From Lysinibacillus sp. FSL K6-0232 (GTDB lineage Bacteria > Bacillota > Bacilli > Bacillales_A > Planococcaceae): a stretch of DNA of 64,000 nt. The notes under the pieces are model-generated. The model did not search any database, had not been told where the DNA came from, and worked only from the letters and a program-made list of their open reading frames with translations. The DNA is taken from assembly GCF_038008325.1 (NCBI RefSeq), contig NZ_JBBOYW010000001.1, positions 1,602,001 to 1,666,000 of the forward strand, in the 5' to 3' direction. Made by a program: the position numbers and the translations under genes. This document shows, one piece after another, positions 51,384 to 58,160 of this stretch; position 1 is the stretch's first letter, and each line of letters opens with the position of its first letter.

Positions 51384-52949
51384 CTATTTTGCACATGTGG
51401 CTTGAATATTATCTGACCAAGGCATGTAATTATGTAAAATTTCAGGTTGTTGATGGAACGGTAAATTTGGTAACTCCGTCATCAGCTTCACCAGGTACTG
51501 ATAAAAATCAATCCCGTTTGCTTTGGCCGTTTCAGCCAAACTTAAACAGATGGCATTCGCATTGGCACCTGCTTCGCTCACAGAGAAAAGCCAGTTTTTT
51601 CGGCCAATCACATTTGGGCGAATCGCATTTTCAGCGGGATTATTGTCAATTGCGATGTGGCCGTTTTCAAGAAAGACTTTTAACTCATCCGCTCGGCTCA
51701 ATGTATATTCCGCTGCTTTCGCAATCGCGTTTTTACCAAAGAAAGGAGAACGGTCTATCCAATCGAAAAATTCAGCTATGATAGGCTTTGCTTCTTGTTG
51801 ACGAACTCGTACACGTTCTTCCGGTGAAAGGTGTTTAATTTTACGTTCGATGTAAAATAAACGATCGCAATATTCAACGCCTATTCGTCCGTTTTTACTA
51901 TCAGCTTTCAGCCAATAACGTCGTACGTGCGCCCAACAGTTCGCGAACTGAACATTAGGCAATTGACCATAAGCCGAATAGCCGTCACAAATCACAGTCC
52001 CATTGAATCCCGCAAGTAAATTTTCTAATATAGCTCGCCCTCGTGAGAGTGCGCTCTTAAATAAAACGATAATAGGACCTTCACTTTGTACACTACGACA
52101 TACCCAATTATAGGCGTTCGATTGAGCCGGTTTTCCATCCGAACGTTTAAGTATCTGTGCATATGTTTCATCCACATGCAGCACAGATTTCGCCGTCAAT
52201 AGTTGCTTCATCAAATCATAAAGCGGCTGAAGCCAATCTTCTGATACACGTATTACCCAATTGGATAAATTCTTATCGTTGGTATGTAGGCCATGTCTCT
52301 CCCATTCATTTACCTGACGGTAAAGTGGCAAGTACTGGATAAACTTATCGTAGATAAGCTTTGCTAAAACAGTGGGTCCAGCAATGCTTCTTTGGATAAC
52401 ACCTTGTGGTGCTTTACCACGTTTGATTTGTGCTTTTTGTAGGGCATCTTTTTTACACGCTTTGCACTCATAAGTATGTTCGAAATGTTGTACACGCTTC
52501 ATCGTCGCTGGAATAAATTTAGCTTCTTCACGTACCATCGTTGAACTGAATTCTACCATTTCACCAAGACAACAATCACAAGCTAAGTTAGCTGGATGAT
52601 GATGAATTTCTTCAACTTCAATATCCTCACGAAATGAATCATTTCGTTTTTTATTTGTCTTTTTACGAGTAACAGTATAACTAACCGTTTCCGTGCTTTT
52701 TTCTTCTGTCTGCTCAGGTTCGCTAAAAGACGGATCGTCTTCAAATAAAGAGCCTTGTCCATCGGGCGCTTGATACTTAGATTTCTCTGATTTAGAGCCA
52801 TATAAAGCTTTTGTTAATTGGCGAACCTGTTCAGTTAATGCTTCAATTTGTTTGTTTAAACTTTTATTTTGTTCTTTCGTGTAGGATAGTTGTTCTTCCA
52901 ATAATTGAATTACTTTTTCATTTGAAGCGTTTCCCAAATCATTCACCAC
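51384..52949 (-). CDS. IS66 transposase (TnpC)
   Basis: 521 residues. Leucine-zipper-like coiled coil at the N-terminus (VIQLLEEQLSYTKEQNKSLNKQIEALTEQVRQLTKALYGSKSEKSKYQ), zinc-finger segment (ANLACDCCLGEMVEFS...YECKACKKD), then the DDE domain with VDETYAQIL, FNGTVICDGYSAYGQL and ENGHIAIDNNPAENAIRPNVIGRKNWLFS. It looks intact. Confidence 0.93.
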   Translation of the reverse strand: MVNDLGNASNEKVIQLLEEQLSYTKEQNKSLNKQIEALTEQVRQLTKALYGSKSEKSKYQAPDGQGSLFEDDPSFSEPEQTEEKSTETVSYTVTRKKTNKKRNDSFREDIEVEEIHHHPANLACDCCLGEMVEFSSTMVREEAKFIPATMKRVQHFEHTYECKACKKDALQKAQIKRGKAPQGVIQRSIAGPTVLAKLIYDKFIQYLPLYRQVNEWERHGLHTNDKNLSNWVIRVSEDWLQPLYDLMKQLLTAKSVLHVDETYAQILKRSDGKPAQSNAYNWVCRSVQSEGPIIVLFKSALSRGRAILENLLAGFNGTVICDGYSAYGQLPNVQFANCWAHVRRYWLKADSKNGRIGVEYCDRLFYIERKIKHLSPEERVRVRQQEAKPIIAEFFDWIDRSPFFGKNAIAKAAEYTLSRADELKVFLENGHIAIDNNPAENAIRPNVIGRKNWLFSVSEAGANANAICLSLAETAKANGIDFYQYLVKLMTELPNLPFHQQPEILHNYMPWSDNIQATCAK

Positions 52950-52999
52950 GTTTCGTTCAGTATAAGTTGTGGATGATTATACCATTTTTTATACTGCGA

Positions 53000-53356
53000 T
53001 TAAAAGATACCTTTTACAGATTTTGCAATTGCCTTTGGCTGTTGTAGGGATAATCCTTCTAATAACCAGCGAAGTTCTTGTTGCGAAAGGTTACGCACTT
53101 CATTTTCATCTTTTGGCCATTGTAATTTTCCATTATCTAATCGTTTATAAAGCATAGCGAAGCCATCTCCATCGAAATACAAACATTTATAACGGTCCTT
53201 GCTCCATCCAGAAAACAGAAAGATAGAATCACTATACGGATCCAATTCGAAAGAATCTTGAATGAGCGTTGCGAGACCGTCAATGCCTTTACGCATATCA
53301 GTCTTACCGCATATTATGTAGATGTTTTGCACGCTCGTAAAATCCTGTTTCATCAA
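53000..53356 (-). CDS. IS66 accessory protein TnpB
   Basis: 118 residues. IYIICGKTDMRKGIDGLATLIQDSF and FLFSGWSKDRYKCLYFDGDGFAMLYKRL are the conserved Orf2/TnpB signatures of IS66. It overlaps the tnpA-like gene by 4 bases. Needed together with TnpC for transposition in characterised elements. Confidence 0.93.
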   Translation of the reverse strand: MMKQDFTSVQNIYIICGKTDMRKGIDGLATLIQDSFELDPYSDSIFLFSGWSKDRYKCLYFDGDGFAMLYKRLDNGKLQWPKDENEVRNLSQQELRWLLEGLSLQQPKAIAKSVKGIF

Positions 53357-53544
53357 CCATTCAGCTCCTTCATAATGGTTTGGATAATGCGCTCATCTAC
53401 GCCATTAAAGAGGGAAATTTCAGCCGTAGCGGTTTTAATTACACAACTTGGCTCAGTAGTGTATTGGCTAGAATGGAACGAAGAAGTTTCAACTGGAAGA
53501 GGGTCGAGTTTGACGGGAACAATGGTTAATTTGTCCGTTGGCAT
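53353..53544 (-). CDS. Short IS66 TnpA-like protein
   Basis: 63 residues. The C-terminal stretch (CVIKTATAEISLFNGVDERIIQTIMKEL) matches the end of IS66 TnpA proteins, but the N-terminal helix-turn-helix of full TnpA (about 100-130 residues) is absent. Only 84 bases remain to the IS end, so there is no room for it. Either an internal deletion or a naturally short variant. AGGAGG precedes the start. Confidence 0.7.
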   Translation of the reverse strand: MPTDKLTIVPVKLDPLPVETSSFHSSQYTTEPSCVIKTATAEISLFNGVDERIIQTIMKELNG

Positions 53545-53660
53545 AGGAATGGCACCTCCTTTGAATGATACGTTTATCGTACCGGAGGTGCCAGGTCATT
53601 TATATGCGTTATTTGATTACGGGCTTACGTAGAGTATCTAAAAGAAAGGATTGAACTGAT

Positions 53661-54554
53661 GTGAAAAAATTTAATATACTTTGTAGCATTGACGGATGGG
53701 TAACCACTAGCAATATGAATAAGATTCAAAGTATTTCTGAGCCTTTAATAATACTTAGAAATTCAGAAACCTATTTTACAGAAGAACTTCCTTGTCAACT
53801 AGATACATTTTGTGTGTCTGTAAAAGCTTCTAATTTAGATAAGGCAGAAAAAATGGTATGGGAAAAACTCATGCTTCTAAATGATGAACTCGCTAAAAAT
53901 TTCCGCAAATATGGAGTATTGAAATTTAGCAGCTATGAAACTGAAGGCGGTATTCTTGATATTGCAAAAGGAACTATTGATATTGAAAAGCTATCTCTAC
54001 CAGCTGTTATTGAAAAATCGAAATTGTTGCAATTCGGAGAAATGAAAAAATATAGATTAGGCTATGATTATCTTTTTTTACCAAACAATTCATTTCAGTA
54101 TAAGAGTGATTTAATTGGTGGATTGGGTCTTAATATTATGTTCAAAATTTATTTTGATGGAGAAGAAATTCTTTTTGAAAATGATGAATTGACTGACCAG
54201 GAATTTATTTTTGGTTTCAATCAAGAAAATTTAATATCAAAAGAAATAAAACAAGCTTGTTATTTATCTGAACTTCTTATTTGTTCTTATGATCAGAAAG
54301 GGGGCTTGACGATTGAACCAAATTTATATTTAATAAATCTGATTAGAATACTAAACAAGGATAGGCGATTTAGTATGGTATGGGAAATTGACTCATATAC
54401 AAAAGATATTGATAAAAGTATTTTAGAACCTGAATTCATTACTGAAAAGGAATTTAATGATATACTCAATAACAATAAATTATTATTCGATAATATAGAT
54501 AATAAAGTAGCACAGAGTACATCTTATTTCATAGAAGAGGTTAATGTTATATAA
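53661..54554 (+). CDS. Unknown 297-residue protein (island cargo)
   Basis: 297 residues, no signal peptide or membrane helix. It starts at GTG 53661 with AAAGGA about 10 bases upstream, only 33 bases after the IS66 end, so its original promoter, and perhaps its true N-terminus, may have been displaced. Composition is Ile/Asn/Glu/Lys-rich, as in recently acquired AT-rich genes. Segments such as CVSVKASNLDKAEKMVWEKL and YDQKGGLTIEPNLYLINLIRILNKD suggest a mixed alpha/beta protein. No motif was recognised. A terminator follows at 54616. A role in defence or immunity would fit an island cargo gene but has no direct support. Confidence 0.65.
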   Translation: MKKFNILCSIDGWVTTSNMNKIQSISEPLIILRNSETYFTEELPCQLDTFCVSVKASNLDKAEKMVWEKLMLLNDELAKNFRKYGVLKFSSYETEGGILDIAKGTIDIEKLSLPAVIEKSKLLQFGEMKKYRLGYDYLFLPNNSFQYKSDLIGGLGLNIMFKIYFDGEEILFENDELTDQEFIFGFNQENLISKEIKQACYLSELLICSYDQKGGLTIEPNLYLINLIRILNKDRRFSMVWEIDSYTKDIDKSILEPEFITEKEFNDILNNNKLLFDNIDNKVAQSTSYFIEEVNVI

Positions 54555-54557
54555 AGT

Positions 54558-54600
54558 ATTTTGCAATTAACACCGTAGTTCACATATGCAATATATATGG
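54558..54600. repeat. Direct repeat, copy 1
   Basis: The stretch from ATTTTGCAATTA through ACACCGTAGTTCA to ATATGCAATATAT recurs at 54961-55007 in the same orientation with small differences (two short insertions and one or two substitutions). Confidence 0.75.
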
Positions 54601-54615
54601 ACTTTTATAGTGAAA

Positions 54616-54656
54616 AGATTCGCCAAAGCTAAAGCTGGCGAATCCTTTTTATTTTA
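54616..54656 (+). terminator. Terminator after the 297-residue gene
   Basis: GATTCGCCA and TGGCGAATC around AAGCTAAAGC, followed by CTTTTTATTTT. Confidence 0.9.
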
Positions 54657-54671
54657 TGAAATGTCTAACTA

Positions 54672-54758
54672 TTAATGTACATTCAAAGACTTCGCGCATT
54701 GTTGTACTAAGTTCCCGTATAGTTTAAGTAGATGTAAAGCTTGTTCTATATCAGTTAT
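54672..54758 (-). pseudogene. 28-codon ORF with ATA in start position
   Basis: On the minus strand AAAGGAGG is followed 6 bases later by ATA-ACT-GAT..., giving TDIEQALHLLKLYGNLVQQC... to a TAA at 54672. The strong ribosome site and helical, amphipathic sequence look like a real small gene whose ATG has mutated to ATA; use of ATA as a start is possible but rare. I do not recognise the peptide. Confidence 0.4.
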
Positions 54759-54918
54759 GTTATGCCTCCTTTTTAATTGAGTTAATACTCATGATTAATG
54801 CTGCAGGTAATTTTAAGTTAGCTTTTCAAAATTTTTTAAAACTCAATCGCTGGTACTAAGTTTGTTAATACCATCTGTTTAGTTTTAATTCTATAACTTA
54901 CACGCTGCCAAGCAATTT

Positions 54919-54938
54919 TTAGCCCCAATTTAGCCCCA
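54919..54938. promoter_or_regulatory. Candidate integrase arm-type sites near attR
   Basis: TTAGCCCCA occurs at 54919-54927 and 54930-54938 as a direct repeat, matching the site at 46977-46985 near attL. The rest of the 54759-54960 stretch holds no gene that I can see. Confidence 0.4.
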
Positions 54939-54960
54939 ACTATGAACATTATCCTGCATT

Positions 54961-55007
54961 ATTTTGCAATTATACACCGTAGTTCAAATATGCAATATAT
55001 CATATGG
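54961..55007. repeat. Direct repeat, copy 2
   Basis: Second copy of the repeat at 54558-54600, about 400 bases away and 60 bases from attR. It may mark the border of an older insertion or a duplicated island end. Confidence 0.75.
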
Positions 55008-55060
55008 AATGTTGATACTATGGGATTTCAGTGCTATCTGCTGTTGTACTTTACATAACG

Positions 55061-55086
55061 TTCATAGTACGAAATGTAATAGTTCA
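55061..55086. other. attR of the integrated island
   Basis: Island sequence TTCATAG is followed by the core TACGAAATGTA (55068-55078) and the chromosomal arm completing GTAATAGTTCA (55076-55086). Eight bases later begins the stop codon of the glucosaminidase gene. Confidence 0.85.
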
Positions 55087-55093
55087 GAAGACC

Positions 55094-55882
55094 TTAATAA
55101 TGATAAATATTTAGCTGCTGTCCTGCCTCTAAACGATCTGAACGTAGCTGATTCCATTGTTTAATTGATGTGACTTTAACATTATGAACTTCTGCAATCT
55201 GCATTAAGGAGTCACCATCAGCGACCGTAATCGTTTTCTTATCTTTAACAGGGCTATCATATTGCTGGAGGTCGTATTTGGCAATAAGGGCATTTAATTT
55301 TTCGTTGTATGATGAATCAGTGGCATAGGAGCCTGTTAGAAATTTTGTTGCCTCTGTGTAGGATGTTGTATTGCTTTTAAAGACGCCAGCATAAAAATTT
55401 TCATTCCAAGAAACCCCATTTCGCATTAGCTTTACATAATCTTGCATGGATGCCTCATAGGAAGGGTATTTCCGAAATTCAGCCATCACAGTTGAGAGCT
55501 TGCCTGAACCATCATCTTCAACGGTTTCAAGTGTGACAGAGTTGTTTTGATAGTTGCCTTTCATACCAAAAAGATTATAGTTAGGAGCGGAGCCAAGCCC
55601 ACTTTGACCATGCTGACTTTCCAAAATAGCTTGGGCTATCATCACGGACGCATATAAATCATTTTTAGCACCAAGGTCCCGTGCAGTTTCAGCAATTGTG
55701 CCAATAAACTCTTCCACACTTGGACGATCATCAATCACAACAGGCTCTTCGATTTCAGGCTGATTGAATAGCTGTGTGACCATAAAAAATGAAAGACAGA
55801 TCACAACAACTGTAACGATAAATCCTTTAACAAATTTAACTACATATTTCATAGCACTGCTTGATGTTGAGCGTGACAACAT
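55094..55882 (-). CDS. GH73 glucosaminidase with LysM domain
   Basis: 262 residues. One N-terminal membrane anchor (VVKFVKGFIVTVVVICLSFFMVTQLF) without a clear cleavage site, a glucosaminidase domain (about 55-205) with the catalytic Glu in IAQAILESQHGQSGLG and NYNLFGMKG, and a C-terminal LysM (about 218-262: ITVADGDSLMQIAEVHNVKVTSIKQWNQL). It hydrolyses N-acetylglucosaminyl bonds in peptidoglycan outside the membrane. GGGAGGG is only 2-3 bases from ATG 55882, so TTG 55879 may be the real start. Its terminator was split by the island. Confidence 0.9.
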   Translation of the reverse strand: MLSRSTSSSAMKYVVKFVKGFIVTVVVICLSFFMVTQLFNQPEIEEPVVIDDRPSVEEFIGTIAETARDLGAKNDLYASVMIAQAILESQHGQSGLGSAPNYNLFGMKGNYQNNSVTLETVEDDGSGKLSTVMAEFRKYPSYEASMQDYVKLMRNGVSWNENFYAGVFKSNTTSYTEATKFLTGSYATDSSYNEKLNALIAKYDLQQYDSPVKDKKTITVADGDSLMQIAEVHNVKVTSIKQWNQLRSDRLEAGQQLNIYHY

Positions 55883-56087
55883 CTCCCTCCCTTCTATTAA
55901 AAATTTAGCTATCTCTCATTATTGCAGAGAGTGAAAGAGAAATAAAGTGAAACTACCAATCGGGTTTTTACAGGCTGTTAATACGGGATAAAGGGATGTA
56001 CGATAGAATTACTCTCATTATTAATAAAACGCTATAACGATGGATTGGTTCCTTTGCTAGTGACAGAGCAGGTGTGCATATTTTGTA

Positions 56088-56116
56088 TTGACGTGTTTCC
56101 AAATAGTTGATAGAAT
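56088..56116 (+). promoter_or_regulatory. Promoter of the que operon
   Basis: TTGACG (56088-56093), 17 bases, TAGAAT (56111-56116), about 24 bases before the first preQ1 aptamer. The preceding part of the gap (55883-56087) shows nothing clear. Confidence 0.6.
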
Positions 56117-56139
56117 TTCGTATGTAAAACTTTCATAAC

Positions 56140-56176
56140 AGAGGTTCATAGCTTATACCCTCTATAAAAAACTATG
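56140..56176 (+). promoter_or_regulatory. preQ1-I riboswitch upstream of queF
   Basis: P1 is AGAGG (56140-56144) with CCTCT (56159-56163). The loop contains CATAG (56047+100, i.e. 56147-56151), which pairs with CTATG of the A-rich tail (56172-56176) to make the H-type pseudoknot. The tail ATAAAAAACTA is as in the B. subtilis queC riboswitch. It senses the queuosine precursor preQ1 and should turn off the operon. A terminator hairpin follows at 56219. Confidence 0.93.
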
Positions 56177-56218
56177 CATAGGATCATTTTTCCTCTTACA
56201 TATGATATAGAAAATAGC

Positions 56219-56268
56219 TGAGCCTCTTTTAAAAGTTTTGTTGTACACAACTTTGAAGGAGGCTTTTT
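56219..56268 (+). terminator. Riboswitch expression platform, hairpin covering the queF ribosome site
   Basis: AGCCTC pairs with GAGGCT, with an inner AAAGTT/AACTTT stem, followed by a T8 run that ends one base before the queF ATG region. The AAGGAGG Shine-Dalgarno of queF lies in the 3' arm, so the hairpin could act by termination and by blocking translation. Confidence 0.75.
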
Positions 56269-56271
56269 TTG

Positions 56272-56772
56272 ATGTCTAGTCGTACAGAACAAGAAGGTTT
56301 AGGAGATTTAACATTGTTAGGCAATCAGCAGGTGAAATATCCAATGCAATATGCGCCAGAAGTGTTGGAGGCTGTGGATAGCTTACATACAGAGCGTGAT
56401 TATTTTGTGAAATTTAATTGCCCAGAATTTACAAGCTTATGCCCAATTACACAGCAGCCTGATTTTGCGACAATGTATATTTCCTATATTCCAGATAAAA
56501 AATTGGTGGAAAGCAAGTCGTTGAAGCTGTACTTATTTAGCTTCCGCAATCATGGCGATTTTCATGAGGATTGTGTGAATATTATTATGAACGATTTAAT
56601 TCAGCTATTAGACCCTCGCTATATCGAGGTGTGGGGCAAATTTACGCCGCGTGGAGGCATTTCAATTGACCCGTGGTGCAACTATGGTCGTCCTGGGACA
56701 AAATATGAAAAAATTGCGGACCATCGCTTAATAAATCACGATTTATATCCAGAGAAAATTGATAATCGTTAA
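56272..56772 (+). CDS. queF: NADPH-dependent 7-cyano-7-deazaguanine reductase
   Basis: 166 residues, the unimodular (short) QueF type. The nucleophilic Cys is in [13 protein letters not shown] (near 61), followed by [21 protein letters not shown] with the substrate-binding Glu/His. It reduces preQ0 to preQ1, the committed step toward queuosine in tRNA. First gene of the operon, under a preQ1-I riboswitch, and followed by a second such riboswitch before queC. ATG 56272 has AAGGAGG 9 bases upstream. Confidence 0.95.
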   Translation: MSSRTEQEGLGDLTLLGNQQVKYPMQYAPEVLEAVDSLHTERDYFVKFNCPEFTSLCPITQQPDFATMYISYIPDKKLVESKSLKLYLFSFRNHGDFHEDCVNIIMNDLIQLLDPRYIEVWGKFTPRGGISIDPWCNYGRPGTKYEKIADHRLINHDLYPEKIDNR

Positions 56773-56777
56773 GATAA

Positions 56778-56811
56778 AGAGGTTTTTAGCAACCCTCTGA
56801 AAAAAACTAAG
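56778..56811 (+). promoter_or_regulatory. Second preQ1-I riboswitch, between queF and queC
   Basis: P1 AGAGG (56778-56782) pairs with CCTCT (56794-56798). The loop TTTTTAGCAAC carries TTAG, which pairs with CTAA in the tail (GAAAAAAACTAAG). The loop/tail pairing differs from the first aptamer (CATAG/CTATG) but is again complementary, which is strong support. It ends 13 bases before the queC ATG; the AGAGG Shine-Dalgarno follows directly, so control is probably translational. Confidence 0.88.
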
Positions 56812-56823
56812 AAAAGAGGCTTT

Positions 56824-57492
56824 ATGATGAAAAAGGAAAAAGCCATCGTTGTATTTAGCGGCGGGCAGGATAGCACAACTTGTTTATTTTGGGCATTGCA
56901 GCAATTTGGTGAAGTGGAGGCGGTGACATTTGATTACGGACAAAAGCATCGTTTAGAAATTGACTGTGCCAAAAACATCGCACAACAGCTTGGTGTTAAG
57001 CACCATATTTTAGATATGTCATTATTAAATCAGCTTGCGGCTAGCGCATTAACACGTGAGGATATTAACATTGAGGAAGGACAAGATGGTGAGCTGCCAT
57101 CAACCTTTGTACCGGGGCGCAATTTGCTATTTTTATCCTTCGCAGGTGTACTGGCAAGCCAAGTTGGAGCAAAGCATCTTGTGACGGGTGTTTGTGAAAC
57201 CGATTTTAGCGGCTATCCTGATTGCCGAGATCAGTTTGTAAAAGCATTCAATGTAACGCTTAATTTAGCGATGGATGAGCCATTTGTTTTACATACGCCA
57301 TTAATGTGGCTTGACAAAGCACAGGCGTGGGCATTAGCGGATGAGCTTGATGCATTCGACTTTGTGCGAGAGCAAACACTCACTTGCTATAACGGTGTTG
57401 TGGCAGATGGCTGTGGAGAATGTCCGGCATGTAAGCTGCGGCAAAACGGGCTACAAAGCTATTTAGCGACGAAAGCGGGGCAAGAAGCATGA
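56824..57492 (+). CDS. queC: 7-cyano-7-deazaguanine synthase
   Basis: 222 residues. PP-loop ATPase motif [11 protein letters not shown] near the N-terminus and a C-terminal zinc site with four cysteines ([19 protein letters not shown]). It converts CDG to preQ0 using ATP and ammonia, one step before QueF. Two consecutive ATGs (56824 and 56827) could start it. It is preceded by its own preQ1 aptamer and overlaps the VUT gene by 4 bases. queD and queE are not in the window. Confidence 0.95.
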   Translation: MMKKEKAIVVFSGGQDSTTCLFWALQQFGEVEAVTFDYGQKHRLEIDCAKNIAQQLGVKHHILDMSLLNQLAASALTREDINIEEGQDGELPSTFVPGRNLLFLSFAGVLASQVGAKHLVTGVCETDFSGYPDCRDQFVKAFNVTLNLAMDEPFVLHTPLMWLDKAQAWALADELDAFDFVREQTLTCYNGVVADGCGECPACKLRQNGLQSYLATKAGQEA

Positions 57493-58022
57493 GAATTTTT
57501 TGTTATTTAGCTTCGATTGTGATTGCTAATGTTGTGACAGCGCGTTTTGCACCGTTGGAAATGGGCATGTTTATCGTGCCGATAGGGACATTTTTTGTTG
57601 GAGCAACATTTATATTCCGTGACCTTGTACAAAATAAATATGGACGTAAAAAAACATATTTCTTTATTTTCATTGCATTATTTTTATCCGCTGCTGTATC
57701 GTTTTCCTTAGGTGATACATTGATGATTGTGGCAGCATCAGCGCTGTCGTTTATTATTTCTGAAACAGCAGATACTGAAATTTATACACGCTTGAAGCTT
57801 CCAATGGCTTGGCGTGTGCTTTACAGCGGTACTGTAGGAGGGCTGCTTGATTCAACGGTTTTCGTTATTGTTGGGCTAAGCCCACTTGGTGCGGGCTTTC
57901 TTCCGTGGGCAGCCGTACCTGCAGCAATTGTTGGACAAATCATCGTCAAAACAGCGCTGCAACTAGTTGGTGTATGGGTCATTGTCCAAGGACAGGCATT
58001 GCGTGAGAAACGACTGGCTTAA
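57489..58022 (+). CDS. VUT-family queuosine precursor transporter
   Basis: 177 residues, about six membrane segments. [12 protein letters not shown]-like N-terminus, [19 protein letters not shown] and [17 protein letters not shown] fit the VUT/YhhQ family (DUF165), whose E. coli member YhhQ takes up preQ0 and preQ1. Its ATG overlaps the queC stop (ATGA), so it is translationally coupled. This puts synthesis and salvage of the same precursor under one set of riboswitches. Confidence 0.9.
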   Translation: MRIFCYLASIVIANVVTARFAPLEMGMFIVPIGTFFVGATFIFRDLVQNKYGRKKTYFFIFIALFLSAAVSFSLGDTLMIVAASALSFIISETADTEIYTRLKLPMAWRVLYSGTVGGLLDSTVFVIVGLSPLGAGFLPWAAVPAAIVGQIIVKTALQLVGVWVIVQGQALREKRLA

Positions 58023-58024
58023 AA

Positions 58025-58066
58025 AGAGGATGTGTTCAGAGAGAAATTCTGACACATCCTTTTTCC
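58025..58066 (+). terminator. Terminator of the que operon
   Basis: AGGATGTGT and CACATCCT, with inner TCAGA/TCTGA pairing, followed by TTTTCC. Confidence 0.9.
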
Positions 58067-58160
58067 TATTTAGTAAGAGCCAAGTCGGGCACAAGCATGG
58101 GTCCATAAAAAATGGTATTATGTACCTTTAAAGTGATCAACTATTGAAAGGAAGTTTGCA

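Larger units (their letters stand above)
51299..53628 (-). mobile_element. IS66-family insertion sequence
   Basis: 2.33 kb. Left end GTAAGCCCGAAAT and right end (read inward) GTAAGCCCGTAAT are inverted repeats. It contains tnpA-like, tnpB and tnpC genes, all on the minus strand in the usual order. No 8-bp target duplication is visible (GGAGTACC left, GTAGAGTA right), so one flank may have been rearranged. It sits inside the island, between the lipoprotein gene and the 297-residue unknown. Confidence 0.9.
46905..55078. mobile_element. Integrated mobile island in a former terminator
   Basis: About 8.2 kb bounded by TACGAAATGTA direct repeats. It carries a tyrosine integrase reading toward attL, an IS1182-type remnant, two membrane-associated cargo genes, IS66, and a 297-residue unknown protein. 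No replication, conjugation or phage structural genes are seen, so it is a small integrative element, a satellite-like island, or a decayed one. Joining the outer flanks gives arms TGAACTATTAC and GTAATAGTTCA around GAAAT, a perfect dyad. The element's own joined ends also give AGTAC-GAAAT-GTACT, another dyad. Confidence 0.8.

Noticed and set aside
54964-55164. 66-codon plus-strand frame across attR
   Set aside because: It spans the integration junction and runs antisense into the glucosaminidase gene, with no ribosome site.
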